NCBI RefSeq assembly: GCF_001305855.1
Contig: NZ_LIXZ01000003.1
Location: 1-64,000 of the forward strand
Direction: 5' to 3'
Length of the DNA stretch: 64,000 nucleotides
Source of the DNA: Rossellomorea vietnamensis
GTDB taxonomy: Bacteria; Bacillota; Bacilli; Bacillales; Bacillaceae_B
Shown here: in pieces, positions 40,607-50,128 of the stretch
How the letters are laid out: every line of letters starts with the position of its first letter
Position numbering within the stretch: the first letter of the stretch is position 1
Translations under genes and position numbers: made by a program
The notes under the pieces: generated by a model
What the model saw: the letters and a program-made list of their open reading frames with translations, nothing else
Told to the model about the DNA's origin: nothing
Databases searched by the model: none

Positions 40607-42328
40607 ATGGGACATAAACTCGCAGGACAGGCAGCTGCAGACATTATGGAACAATGGAAGATCAAGCATGTATTTGGTCTCCCCGGTGATTCCATCAATC
40701 ACTTTGTCGACGTGCTACGAAGTGAGAAAGAGGAAATTGAGTTCATCCAGGTCAGACATGAGGAAGTCGGGGCACTCGCCGCCTCCTCGTATGCGAAACT
40801 CACAGGCAACATCGGGGTATGCTTATCCATTGGCGGACCCGGGGCCATCCACCTGCTGAATGGATTGTATGACGCGAAGGCCGACGGAGCACCCGTATTG
40901 GTTTTGGCCGGACAGGTCGCAACAGAAGAGCTTGGTATGGATTCATTCCAGGAGGTTCATCTGGACCGTGTGTTTGCTGACGTTTCGGTATACTGCGAAC
41001 GGGTTTCTTCACCTGAATCACTTCCCGACCTCATGAATCAGGCGATCAGGACCGCTTACGCAAAAAAAGGCGTGTCTGTGCTGATCATCCCGGACGATAT
41101 CCCGGGGCAGAAAATCAAGGATACGATAAAAGATACATCCAGCATTCCGGCTGCGACCATCGCCGCTCCCCTTGAACAAGACGTGAAGACTGGAATGGAC
41201 TACGTACATAAAGCACAACGTCCGGTCATCCTTGCAGGAACGGGATCCAGGCATGCCGCCCGTGAACTCGAGGCATTCGCCGAAAAGATCGCGGCTCCGG
41301 TCATCTTTACGCTTCCATCTAAAGGGATATTCCCCGACCTGCATCCCCATAATCTCGGACAGCTCGGTCAAATCGGGACGAAGCCAGCATATGAAGCCAT
41401 GGAAGAAGCCGATCTTCTCATCATGATCGGTACGTCGTTCCCTTATCGTGATTTCCTTCCCGATGATACGCCCGCCGTTCAGATCGATGCGGATCCGGCA
41501 CAAATCGGAAAGAGATACCCTGTTTCCGTCGGGATCGTCGGAGATTCGAACCTTGTTTTGAAGCAATGGAATAAACAGCTTCCTGTCAAAGAGGACCGAA
41601 CATTTTTGGAAGAATGCCAGAACAATATGAAGAACTGGTGGAAGCATATTGAAAAAGACGAAGTCGAAGCGACGACTCCCATCAAGCCTCCACAGGTCAT
41701 CGCGGCTCTTCAGAAGATTGCAGACGACGATGCGATCCTGTCCGTCGATGTCGGCAATGTGACCGTCTGGACCGCCAGACACTTTAAAATGACCAACCAG
41801 AAAATGATTATTTCGAGCTGGATGGCGACCATGGGCTGCGGACTTCCAGGGGCGATCGCAAGCGGCCTGGCGGAGCCTGAGCGTCAAACGATTGCTGTAT
41901 GCGGAGACGGCGGTTTCACCATGGTGATGCATGATTTTGTCACAGCGGTCAAATACAAGCTGCCGATCATCGTGGTCATCATGAACAATCGAAAGATCGG
42001 CATGATCAAGTACGAACAGGAATCCATCGGTCATCTCGAATATGAAACCGATCTTCAGGACATTGATTTCGCCCAGTTTGCCCAAGCATGCGGAGGGGAA
42101 GGTTATCGTGTGATCAAACATGAGGACCTTCAGCCAGCATTTGAAATGGCTTCGAAATCAAATAAGCCGGTCATCATCGACTGTGTCATTGAAGATCAGC
42201 CTCCCCTGCCCGGTAAGATCAATTTCGAACAGGCGGCAGGTTACTCAAAGCATGTCATGAAAAAATTCTTCAAGAAGCACGAGGCCGAGATGCCACCATT
42301 ACGCAAAGCGATGAAACGATTATTTTAA
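40607..42328 (+). CDS. Thiamine-diphosphate-dependent pyruvate oxidase (YdaP-like)
   Basis: This 573-residue enzyme has the three domains of the ThDP family: N-terminal PYR domain (1-175; FGLPGDSINHFVD with the conserved Glu in RHEEVGA), central FAD-binding domain (190-320) and PP domain (360-540; GDGGFTMVMHDFVTAVKYKLPIIVVIMNN, the GDG-x-NN motif). Ending FFKKHEAEMPPLRKAMKRLF matches pyruvate oxidases that yield acetate or acetyl phosphate and CO2. It lies behind a SigB promoter, so it should be induced by stress or energy limitation. The ribosome site AGGAGG is ideal. Confidence 0.92.
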   Translation: MGHKLAGQAAADIMEQWKIKHVFGLPGDSINHFVDVLRSEKEEIEFIQVRHEEVGALAASSYAKLTGNIGVCLSIGGPGAIHLLNGLYDAKADGAPVLVLAGQVATEELGMDSFQEVHLDRVFADVSVYCERVSSPESLPDLMNQAIRTAYAKKGVSVLIIPDDIPGQKIKDTIKDTSSIPAATIAAPLEQDVKTGMDYVHKAQRPVILAGTGSRHAARELEAFAEKIAAPVIFTLPSKGIFPDLHPHNLGQLGQIGTKPAYEAMEEADLLIMIGTSFPYRDFLPDDTPAVQIDADPAQIGKRYPVSVGIVGDSNLVLKQWNKQLPVKEDRTFLEECQNNMKNWWKHIEKDEVEATTPIKPPQVIAALQKIADDDAILSVDVGNVTVWTARHFKMTNQKMIISSWMATMGCGLPGAIASGLAEPERQTIAVCGDGGFTMVMHDFVTAVKYKLPIIVVIMNNRKIGMIKYEQESIGHLEYETDLQDIDFAQFAQACGGEGYRVIKHEDLQPAFEMASKSNKPVIIDCVIEDQPPLPGKINFEQAAGYSKHVMKKFFKKHEAEMPPLRKAMKRLF

Positions 42329-42376
42329 CGAAGTGAGCCTTTAAAAGGGCTCACTTTCCCTATTGGAGGAATGAAT

Positions 42377-43957
42377 ATGAACAGTATATCCATCATTCAG
42401 TGGATTCTTCTTACCGTCATCACTCTCGCATTACTTATCCCGGCCGCACTTATTCTTTATTTATGGATGACGGATGAAAAACAAGAAGAGCATGCAGTGT
42501 TAAGGAACTTCCCGGTCCTCGGAAAAATGAGATACATCCTCGAGAAGATCGGTCCTGAATTGAGACAATACCTCTTTCATAATGACAACGAAGGAAAACC
42601 CTTCTCAAGACTTGAATACACGAATACGGTCATGGCGGGTAAATATAAATCCCGGATGCTCGGCTTCGGATCCGAGCGGGACTTCGAAAAGGAAGGCTAC
42701 TATATTCGCAACACCCTTTTCCCTGTCCAACGGGACGAACTCCGCATCGACAACTCACAAAAAGTCAAAACCAAAATTTACAAACTTGATAAAGATAATC
42801 TGCTCAGCCGAAGGGAACATCGCGAAGAATCTGAAGCAGATCCCTTTCTCCTGAAAGACGAAGATGCCCAGGTCATCGGGCAACAAACCTGCAGACATCC
42901 ATTCAAAGTGAAAGGGCTCATCGGACAATCCGCCATGAGCTACGGGTCCCTTGGTGGGCAGGCCATCACCGCCCTGTCAACCGGTTTGAAACTCGCTTCA
43001 GGTTCCTGGATGAACACCGGTGAAGGCGGATTATCCAAGCATCACCTGAAAGGCGGAGTCGACATCATCTGCCAGATCGGCCCCGGCTTATTCGGCGTGA
43101 GAACGAAAGACGGCGAATTTTCATGGGAAGAATTCAAGAAAAAGAGTGATCTCAAGGGAGTGAAGGCCTTCGAATTGAAACTCGCACAGGGTGCAAAGAC
43201 CCGAGGCGGACACGTTGACGGAAAGAAAGTGACAGAAGAGATCGCCAGCATCCGGAATGTGGAGCCATGGAAATCCATCGACAGTCCGAATCGATTCAAG
43301 GAATTCAGCAACAACGAACAGATGCTGGATTTCATCGAACAACTCCGGGAAGTAGGCGGCAAACCCGTCGGGATCAAACTGGTTGTCGGGAACACGGATG
43401 ATATCGAGAGCCTCGCATCCTATATGGCCACATCGGGAAAACACCCCGACTTCATCACAGTGGACGGCGGAGAAGGAGGAACGGGTGCATCATATCAGGA
43501 ACTGGCGGCTTCAGCCGGGGTTCCGATCAAATCGGCCCTTCCCTTCCTTCACGACACCCTCGTGAAATACGGGGTCCGGGACAAAGTGAAAATCTTTGCT
43601 TCCGGAAAATTATTAACACCAGACAAGATTGCCTTTGCACTCGCCCTCGGTGCCGACTTTGTCAATATTGCCAGGGGACTGATGTTCTCCGTGGGCTGCA
43701 TCCAGGCTCAAGTATGCCACACGAACAACTGTCCCGTCGGCGTTGCCACAACCGACAAGAAACTGCAGCGGGCACTGATCGTCGAAGAAAAGTCATTCCG
43801 CGTCTGCAACTACATCATCTCCCTCCGCGAAGGCCTGTACAACCTGGCCGCAGCTGCGGGAATCGATACACCGACGAAATTCGGGCGTGAGCACATCGTA
43901 TTCAGGGATGAAGACGGACGACTGCATCCGATCAAGCCGGAAAAGGCGTTATCATAA
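42377..43957 (+). CDS. FMN-binding glutamate synthase family protein (YerD-like)
   Basis: This 526-residue protein has one N-terminal membrane helix (about 5-29), then an FMN-binding barrel as in the central domain of glutamate synthase. Key segments are GSLGGQAITALSTG, NTGEGGLSKHHLKGG, CQIGPGLFGVR and TVDGGEGGTGASYQE, and the cysteine cluster CIQAQVCHTNNCPVGVAT that holds a 3Fe-4S cluster. It lacks the amidotransferase domain, so it is not a full glutamate synthase. Function is unknown. The start at ATG 42377 has GGAGG 7 bases before it. It may be read with the pyruvate oxidase gene 48 bases upstream. Confidence 0.9.
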   Translation: MNSISIIQWILLTVITLALLIPAALILYLWMTDEKQEEHAVLRNFPVLGKMRYILEKIGPELRQYLFHNDNEGKPFSRLEYTNTVMAGKYKSRMLGFGSERDFEKEGYYIRNTLFPVQRDELRIDNSQKVKTKIYKLDKDNLLSRREHREESEADPFLLKDEDAQVIGQQTCRHPFKVKGLIGQSAMSYGSLGGQAITALSTGLKLASGSWMNTGEGGLSKHHLKGGVDIICQIGPGLFGVRTKDGEFSWEEFKKKSDLKGVKAFELKLAQGAKTRGGHVDGKKVTEEIASIRNVEPWKSIDSPNRFKEFSNNEQMLDFIEQLREVGGKPVGIKLVVGNTDDIESLASYMATSGKHPDFITVDGGEGGTGASYQELAASAGVPIKSALPFLHDTLVKYGVRDKVKIFASGKLLTPDKIAFALALGADFVNIARGLMFSVGCIQAQVCHTNNCPVGVATTDKKLQRALIVEEKSFRVCNYIISLREGLYNLAAAAGIDTPTKFGREHIVFRDEDGRLHPIKPEKALS

Positions 43958-43963
43958 TGGAAA

Positions 43964-43998
43964 GAAGCAGCCGATTGGTGTCGGCTGCTTCTTTTTTT
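43964..43998 (+). terminator. Terminator after the glutamate synthase-like gene
   Basis: GAAGCAGCCGA and TCGGCTGCTTC form a perfect 11-bp stem followed by seven T. Confidence 0.93.
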
Positions 43999-44099
43999 AA
44001 GGTGACAGGGTTGGATATAGACCGTTCTCCATTTTCCGATAAAATCCGCACCCGTCCCTCATCCAGACCGAGCGCTCAGTCAACACCCCTCTCTTCCAC

Positions 44100-44133
44100 A
44101 AAAAACACAGCGCCCCAAAAACAAGACGCCGTG
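44100..44133 (-). terminator. Terminator after the GH16 gene
   Basis: On the minus strand CACGGCGTC pairs with GGCGCTGTG (two G-T pairs), then TTTTTTG. Confidence 0.75.
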
Positions 44134-44143
44134 CTCCACACTC

Positions 44144-47104
44144 CTACTTTAATTCCACATTATCAATCACGACATCATGAACACCAATCGGTGATCCACT
44201 ATTCTTCCCAATCAGGAATTTAAGGCTCGTGTCCTCGCCCACAGGTGGCGTAAACGTATACTCATAATGCGTCATCTCTCCACCCAACTGAGCAACTTCC
44301 GATAAATAGCGCGTATACGAAGCATTTTCAATCGTCACTTCCATCGTCCGTTCCACTGTCGAACTCGCATCGAAGGAAAGGGTGTATTCCACTCCCGGCT
44401 TAAGCTTCATTCCTTCCTGGAAAAGCTGAACACTCCAATGTTCGTTCCCTTCGTTTCCGATCAAAATCTTTGCCTGTCCGTCTTCAGAAGAAATACCGGC
44501 AGCAGCATCGAAATGGATGTAATTTGCCCAGAATTCTAAATCGGAATCAAACGATCCGTTCTGGATGACATTCGCACCTGGAGGTCCCGCTTTCTTCTTT
44601 AACGAGAGGTTATCGATCTTCACTTCCTCGGTACTGCCACCAAGATCAATCACCAGCTGTGACTCCATATCCGTCACATCCGGCATCGTAAACGTCATAG
44701 CATGCTTCTCCCAATCAGCTGCGAGAGGAATTGTTTCCGTTGCGTACACCTCTTCCCCATCTTTGCTTCTCATCTCTATCTGAATATCACGACCACTTTC
44801 TGCCACTCCGTCAAACGTCAATTCATATTCATTCAACGCCTTAAGCTGGATGCCTTTTTGCGAAAGCCCGGCCTCGTCCGTTTCGCTGGAAGGCTTGGCT
44901 GAGAATACCCGCTCGTCAGGATCCACTCCCAAGGCATTCCCGGAACCTATCAGATGCCAATAAAGTAGGCGGTCAGGGAATCCCTGGTCGAACGTCCCAT
45001 TGTAAATAAGGTTCCCCGTCGGCAGTTCAGGCTTGGAGGCATCCGGATCCACTTCAACAGGCGGGATTTCTTCGACCCGGATATTTCCGAGCCATACAGG
45101 TAGCTTGGACAATCCGAGATTAAATTCCACACGGGCTGCCAAATCATTTTCCTCGGTCATCTGGAACACCATTTCATAGGATTCCACCCCATCTTTCAGT
45201 GAAAAGGATTCACTGTTTGAATAGGCACTGTAACCCCTCTTCTCACCCCCGCCGACTTTTACATTGACTGGGCGTGATCCTGTCGATTTTGCATCGAAGG
45301 ATACTCGGTAATAACGACCCTTCCCGAGTGATACGTCCTGGATGAGCTGAACGGAATAAGGCTGGCTTCCCGGTTCTTCCACATCCACTTTGGCAAAATT
45401 TCTACCCTCGATCTGATCGAGGGAGACATTGGCTTTCCCGCCGAAATCAGGGATCGACAAGAAGTACCAGTAATCCGTGTTTTCCACTCCCGGAATCCCG
45501 TCAACGTCTTCCCATTCCTGATCAAATCCGGTATTGTACAAGAGGTTTCCGTCTTCGAGTGGCTGCTTCGCATCGTCAGGTAATGGAGCTTGTTCAAATT
45601 CAGGGAGTTCCGGCGTTTGATACGGTCTTCCCGTCAAATCATATACGCGTACATAATCCACATCCATCGATTGAGGGAACATCGTCTCTTCCGTCGGATC
45701 ACCGTCAAAATTCCCGCCGACCGCTAAATTCAGCAGCATATGGAAGGATTGATCAAACGGCGCGGGGTACGTGAAGTTGGCAGCGTTGCCGGTCCCTTTG
45801 CTGTACCAATTGTTCTGGGTCTGTCGGAGCTTGCCGTCCACATACCAGCGGATTTCCCCCGGCTCCCATTCCACGGAGTATACATGCTCGTCTGCGATCG
45901 TCGATCCATCTTCAAAGCTATAGTGATCACCGGTGTATTTATTATTCGGCCACGATTCCCCGTAATGAAGCGTCCCAATCGCTTCACCCGGATTGCTGCC
46001 CTGTGCTTCTAAAATATCAATCTCACCTGAAGCAGCCCATCCGCCATACCGGTCATCTTCCGGAAGCATCCAGAACGCCGGCCAGTAACCCTTTCCGACC
46101 GGGAGGGATGCCTTCATTTCAAATTTCCCATATGTTTTGGAAAACAGGCCCTTCGTCTTCAATCGGGAGGACGTATAGCCGTACCCTTGATAGTTTTCTT
46201 TTTTAGCCGTAATCAGAAGCTTCCCGTCTTCTGTCCTCGCATTTTCAGGACGGTCCGTGTAGTATTGTTTTTCATTATTCCCCCATCCTGAAATGAAAGT
46301 ACCATTGGCATCGGTATATCCGTTGCCGATATCGAACGTCCACTTGTCACGATCGATCTCATCCTCATTGAATTCATCATTCCACACGAGGGACCATGGC
46401 GTGACAACAGAAGACGCTTCACTCGTTTCTTTTCCATTCCATACGATGACGCTATCCAGCGTGGCTTTTTCGATGGAACCTTCTCCAGTGATGGCTGACC
46501 CTTTCCCAGCTTTCGAAACAAAAAGCTCCTTCACCACCCCATCAGGCGTCAGGGAGACATTTGAAAGCGCGTTCAATTCTACCCGCTCGGCAATGCCGTC
46601 AAGCCCTACCTTCGCTTCTCCCTTTTTCCCTGTCGTCGTGATCGTATTGAATTCACCTTTCAAATCGGCTTTTTTCGTTTTCACATGTGATGCCGAGACC
46701 GTAACGTCTTGAAATCCTTCAGACGTAATCTCGTTTTCTTCCAATAACACATTTCCATCCAAGAGGGTTTGTTCAACGACCGATTCTCCGGAAACCGTGA
46801 TCGTCGACAGGTGACCAGGTCCTGAAACTGAAAGGCTCTTTAACTCGGAATCTGTTAATTGAAGAGTATCGGGTGCTTCCCCTTTGATCAACGTTCTTCC
46901 ACGTACCGTCACATTTTCAAGAGTAATATCCTTTCCAGCATCCGGAGTTATCACGAGGTCTCCTTTTATCGTTCTATCTTTTAAGGTTGAGTCTTTGAGG
47001 TGATAAGGTTTGTCTTTTTGTGGTGCGGCACTACCTATGTTCGCGGGTGGCAGAGTCATGATGAGACATGCAGCGGTAAACGAAGTGACTGCTTTTTTTA
47101 ACAT
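44144..47104 (-). CDS. Secreted glycoside hydrolase family 16 beta-glucanase with carbohydrate-binding modules
   Basis: This 986-residue exoenzyme has a signal peptide (1-27, ending GSAAP). A beta-helix-like region (about 30-225) is made of short turns such as DLVITPDAGKDITLENVTV. The GH16 domain (about 235-490) has SLVWNDEFNEDEID and the catalytic motif EIDILE (E361, D363, E366). Three CBM4/9-type modules follow, starting GNLLYNTGFDQEW (about 520), GNLIYNGTFDQGF (about 700) and NVIQNGSFDSDLEFW (about 850). It should cut beta-1,3(1,4)-glucans outside the cell. The start was set at ATG 47104, with GGAGG 7 bases before it. A LacI-family gene lies directly upstream. Confidence 0.92.
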   Translation of the reverse strand: MLKKAVTSFTAACLIMTLPPANIGSAAPQKDKPYHLKDSTLKDRTIKGDLVITPDAGKDITLENVTVRGRTLIKGEAPDTLQLTDSELKSLSVSGPGHLSTITVSGESVVEQTLLDGNVLLEENEITSEGFQDVTVSASHVKTKKADLKGEFNTITTTGKKGEAKVGLDGIAERVELNALSNVSLTPDGVVKELFVSKAGKGSAITGEGSIEKATLDSVIVWNGKETSEASSVVTPWSLVWNDEFNEDEIDRDKWTFDIGNGYTDANGTFISGWGNNEKQYYTDRPENARTEDGKLLITAKKENYQGYGYTSSRLKTKGLFSKTYGKFEMKASLPVGKGYWPAFWMLPEDDRYGGWAASGEIDILEAQGSNPGEAIGTLHYGESWPNNKYTGDHYSFEDGSTIADEHVYSVEWEPGEIRWYVDGKLRQTQNNWYSKGTGNAANFTYPAPFDQSFHMLLNLAVGGNFDGDPTEETMFPQSMDVDYVRVYDLTGRPYQTPELPEFEQAPLPDDAKQPLEDGNLLYNTGFDQEWEDVDGIPGVENTDYWYFLSIPDFGGKANVSLDQIEGRNFAKVDVEEPGSQPYSVQLIQDVSLGKGRYYRVSFDAKSTGSRPVNVKVGGGEKRGYSAYSNSESFSLKDGVESYEMVFQMTEENDLAARVEFNLGLSKLPVWLGNIRVEEIPPVEVDPDASKPELPTGNLIYNGTFDQGFPDRLLYWHLIGSGNALGVDPDERVFSAKPSSETDEAGLSQKGIQLKALNEYELTFDGVAESGRDIQIEMRSKDGEEVYATETIPLAADWEKHAMTFTMPDVTDMESQLVIDLGGSTEEVKIDNLSLKKKAGPPGANVIQNGSFDSDLEFWANYIHFDAAAGISSEDGQAKILIGNEGNEHWSVQLFQEGMKLKPGVEYTLSFDASSTVERTMEVTIENASYTRYLSEVAQLGGEMTHYEYTFTPPVGEDTSLKFLIGKNSGSPIGVHDVVIDNVELK

Positions 47105-47128
47105 GTGAACTCCTCCTGGTTTCATTTA

Positions 47129-47183
47129 TGTCTCACGTGGGACATTTGTATTTAACTATAAAACCATCACGATCGTTTGACAA
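47129..47183 (-). promoter_or_regulatory. Promoter and LacI-type operator of the GH16 gene
   Basis: On the minus strand TTGTCA (47183-47178), exactly 17 bases, TATAGT (47160-47155). Just downstream the dyad TGTCTCACGTGGGACA (47129-47144) has a CACGTG centre and TGTC/GACA arms, the size and shape of a LacI-family operator. Repressor bound there would cover the start of transcription. Confidence 0.72.
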
Positions 47184-47216
47184 CATTTTTCTACCATAAT
47201 GATTTCTCAGCCCACC

Positions 47217-47251
47217 AAAAAAAGCCCGTCCCAAGGGGAATCAGGCTTTTT
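47217..47251 (-). terminator. Terminator after the LacI-family gene
   Basis: On the minus strand AAAAGCC and GGCTTTTTTT enclose an inner CCC/GGG pair. The stem has internal mismatches. It overlaps the end of the coding region. Confidence 0.6.
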
Positions 47252-48266
47252 TCTCTGCGCAGGAATTCCTGATGACCAAGGAAGCTTGAAAAGGATTCAT
47301 CGTTTCATAAGGCTTTCCTTCCACCCTGTGTATCAGCTGCTCCACCAACGCAACCGCCATCTCCACTCTCGGAACGTTCATGGTCGAGAGTGCAGGTGAC
47401 GTGTATTCTGTCAGAAATATATTATCAAAACCGATGAGAGAAACGTCACCGGGTACATCCCGTCCCGCTTCCTTCAATGCCTTGAGGGCCCCGAAGGCGA
47501 TATGATCATTTGAACAGACGATGGCGGAAGGAAGTTCCCCCTGCCGGATCCAATGATGGACGGCTTCTTTTCCCGACTCTTCCACAAACCTGCCCCTGTA
47601 TATGTGCTCCGGCTTCACCTTGATCCCTGCTGCTTTCAATGCCTTTTGATAGCCATTGAGGCGCTCCACCGCTGCAGGGTTATCTTCCTCACCCGTAATG
47701 ATGCCGATCTCTTCATGACCAAGCTGAAGAAGGTGATGGGTGGCCTCCCTGGCACCCGCTTCATTTTGCAATACAGGCATGGGGATGGAAGGGGTACGAT
47801 GGGTCACATTGTTCTGATCGAAGACTCCGACCAAAAAGTCGGCGGAAAGGATTTCATCGACGATCGACTGGACGTTGCTCCAGCTGATGATGATTCCTGC
47901 ATCGATGCTTTTTTCCCGGTAAAGCTTTAACACAGGAGCCGGGTCATCCACCTCTGCCATCGTCACGAGCACTTTATATCCCCTAAGAGAGCAGGCATTG
48001 ATCACCGCCCCGATCACCACGCTGTAAAAAAGATCATCCGAATAGATCCGATCCTTCCCCGGGTCCTGAATGATGAACAGCCCGATCGTATGGGTCTTCT
48101 TCATCACCAGTCTCCGCGCTGACACATTCGGCTGATACTGATGCTCCTCCATGATCTTCAAGATCCGCTCACGGGTCTCGGTCCGTACTTGGGGCGAATC
48201 ATTCAAGACGCGCTGTACCGTCTTCCGCGACACTCCCGCAAGTCTCGCAATATCAAATATATCCAT
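47241..48266 (-). CDS. LacI-family transcriptional regulator
   Basis: This 341-residue repressor has the N-terminal LacI helix-turn-helix and hinge (MDIFDIARLAGVSRKTVQRV, then NVSARRLVMKK), and a periplasmic-binding-protein-like sensor domain (60-335) with GVFDQNNVTHR, GIITGEEDNPAAVERLNGY and SNDHIAFGALKALKEAG. The ligand is probably an oligosaccharide released from beta-glucan, inferred from the adjacent GH16 gene and operator. The ribosome site GGGGAGG is well placed. Confidence 0.9.
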   Translation of the reverse strand: MDIFDIARLAGVSRKTVQRVLNDSPQVRTETRERILKIMEEHQYQPNVSARRLVMKKTHTIGLFIIQDPGKDRIYSDDLFYSVVIGAVINACSLRGYKVLVTMAEVDDPAPVLKLYREKSIDAGIIISWSNVQSIVDEILSADFLVGVFDQNNVTHRTPSIPMPVLQNEAGAREATHHLLQLGHEEIGIITGEEDNPAAVERLNGYQKALKAAGIKVKPEHIYRGRFVEESGKEAVHHWIRQGELPSAIVCSNDHIAFGALKALKEAGRDVPGDVSLIGFDNIFLTEYTSPALSTMNVPRVEMAVALVEQLIHRVEGKPYETMNPFQASLVIRNSCAEKKA

Positions 48267-48406
48267 AGTATCCTCCCCAATGGTTGCTTCTTCCTATTAT
48301 AACGGATGATGAATGGGTTATGCGGCAAAAAAACAAATGAAACCTCTCCGCCTCCTCATCCGTATATACACTATAAACAGAATCACAACCTTGAAAGGGG
48401 AACACT

Positions 48407-50092
48407 ATGGGAAACATCTTACTATTTTCATTGACTGTCGGATTGGTCATGGCCTTATTGCTCGTACCGATCGCCATCATGAAAAAACAAAATAAAAAAG
48501 AGGGATATCCATCCTTCCCGGCCCTGTTTGGAGCCACATTACTCATCACTACCATTGTCGTATTTCTCTTCTATTATCTTTCGAATCTCGATCAGAACTT
48601 TACGAGTATATGGATCCTCCTGATCATCGCCTCGGGATTCGGGGCAGCATTTGCCACGGGGAAAGAACGGATGGCAAAAGGGGTTCTGTTCCTGGCGAGC
48701 ATCTTCATCGGTGCTTACTTCCTGACGGCTTTCGTCTTCAATGCAGATGAGAAATTCGAATCGGCCAAAATGGAAGTCAAAACAGAGATCCAGGCTTTTG
48801 ATGAGAAAGAGACGCCTGCAAGTGTCCCTCCTCAATTCGCCCGGAACAAAATGAAGAAAGCGTTCGGTCAGGTTCCGAATACAAGTTATTATGAACTCGG
48901 CAACCTTCAGATCCAGAAAGTGGACGGTGAGTATGTATACATCGCCCCTGTTGAATTTTCCGGTTTCTTCAAATGGTTCAAAGGGGACCAGACACCAGGG
49001 TACTTCAAGCTGAGTGCCACGGATTCAAACGCGAACCCTAAATTCATCAAAGAGGAAATGGTGTACACCCCTTCTTCTTTCTTCAATAAAAAAGTGGAGC
49101 GTCACATCCGTTTGAATTATCCGAAGGAAATTTTCAAAGGGGATGTCCAGCTTGAAATCGATGATGATGGCAAACCGTTCTATATCCAGACATACGGAAA
49201 CTTCATCTCCGCCCGTAACGGATTTGAAGTGAAAGGAATCGTTATGGTCGACCCGCAATCCGGTAAAACGAAGGCCTATGCCATCAGAGACGTACCGGCA
49301 TTCATCGACGGTGCGGTTTCACCTGAAACGGTCAGCCTGCAGAACAGCTATTTCGGTAACTATGTGAAAGGTTTCTGGAACAGCCGCTTCGGTAAATCGG
49401 ATGTAAAACTTCCTTCAGATGAAGGAACGGAAGCGAACGTGAGCCCTATTTTCGACGAAAATGGTGACATGTACTACTTCACTGATTTCACGTCACCAAA
49501 AGAAGGCGTCGATTCCATGCTCGGATACTCCCTGACGAACTCACGGACCGGAGAAGCAACGTTCTATACCGGTAACCTGGAGGAATCGTACATGGATTCC
49601 CAGGGAGCCCTGCAGATCATCCAGAAGAAATTCATCGAGAAAAAATGGGACGGCGAAATGCCTGTTCTCTATAACTTCTACGGTGAAGCAAGCTGGCTGA
49701 CACCGGTGCTTGATGCGAATGGTTTCTTACAGAACTACTTCATCGTCTCGGCAGCCAATCCGGAAATCTCTGCCTATGCAAATACTCCGAATCAGGCACT
49801 GAAAGCCTATAAGACCGCTCTTCAACGCGGTGGCGGGAGCGTCAACGGCAGCTCGAAAGCAGAGGAGAAGAAAGCAAACGGCACGGTCGTCCGTGTCTAC
49901 AAAGAAAAATCCGGTGACTACACCGTCGTCTCCTTCCTCCTCGACAACGGGAAGAACTATATCGTTTCTTCTGAAAACAGCTTACTTGCGATCTACTTAA
50001 AGGAAAATGACAAGGTAAACGTCACATATATGGATACAGGTGAGGCATTCCTGCCTGTGAAAGATATGTCGATCGAAGGATTACAACAATAA
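48407..50092 (+). CDS. Membrane protein of unknown function
   Basis: This 561-residue protein has three or four N-terminal helices (about 5-24, 38-58, 66-82 and 92-112) and a large domain of about 445 residues, probably outside the cell, with no cysteine. Repeated motifs such as GNLQIQKVDGEYVYIAPVEFSGFFKW and GYFKLSATDSNANPKFI recur. The last 60 residues form a small beta domain (GTVVRVYKEKSGDYTVVSFL). I do not recognise a family. No catalytic motif is apparent. It stands alone between a promoterless-looking gap and a strong terminator. The ribosome site AAAGGGG is 6 bases before the ATG. Confidence 0.75.
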   Translation: MGNILLFSLTVGLVMALLLVPIAIMKKQNKKEGYPSFPALFGATLLITTIVVFLFYYLSNLDQNFTSIWILLIIASGFGAAFATGKERMAKGVLFLASIFIGAYFLTAFVFNADEKFESAKMEVKTEIQAFDEKETPASVPPQFARNKMKKAFGQVPNTSYYELGNLQIQKVDGEYVYIAPVEFSGFFKWFKGDQTPGYFKLSATDSNANPKFIKEEMVYTPSSFFNKKVERHIRLNYPKEIFKGDVQLEIDDDGKPFYIQTYGNFISARNGFEVKGIVMVDPQSGKTKAYAIRDVPAFIDGAVSPETVSLQNSYFGNYVKGFWNSRFGKSDVKLPSDEGTEANVSPIFDENGDMYYFTDFTSPKEGVDSMLGYSLTNSRTGEATFYTGNLEESYMDSQGALQIIQKKFIEKKWDGEMPVLYNFYGEASWLTPVLDANGFLQNYFIVSAANPEISAYANTPNQALKAYKTALQRGGGSVNGSSKAEEKKANGTVVRVYKEKSGDYTVVSFLLDNGKNYIVSSENSLLAIYLKENDKVNVTYMDTGEAFLPVKDMSIEGLQQ

Positions 50093-50093
50093 A

Positions 50094-50127
50094 GAAAAGG
50101 CCGGAATCGTCTGATTCCGGCCTTTTC
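50094..50127. terminator. Bidirectional terminator
   Basis: A perfect 15-bp stem (50094-50108 with 50113-50127), GAAAAGGCCGGAATC and its complement, between two converging genes. Confidence 0.93.
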
Positions 50128-50128
50128 T

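Noticed and set aside
41018-42121. Minus-strand reading frame of about 365 codons opposite the pyruvate oxidase gene
   Set aside because: It is a shadow of a clear thiamine enzyme on the other strand and has no ribosome site.
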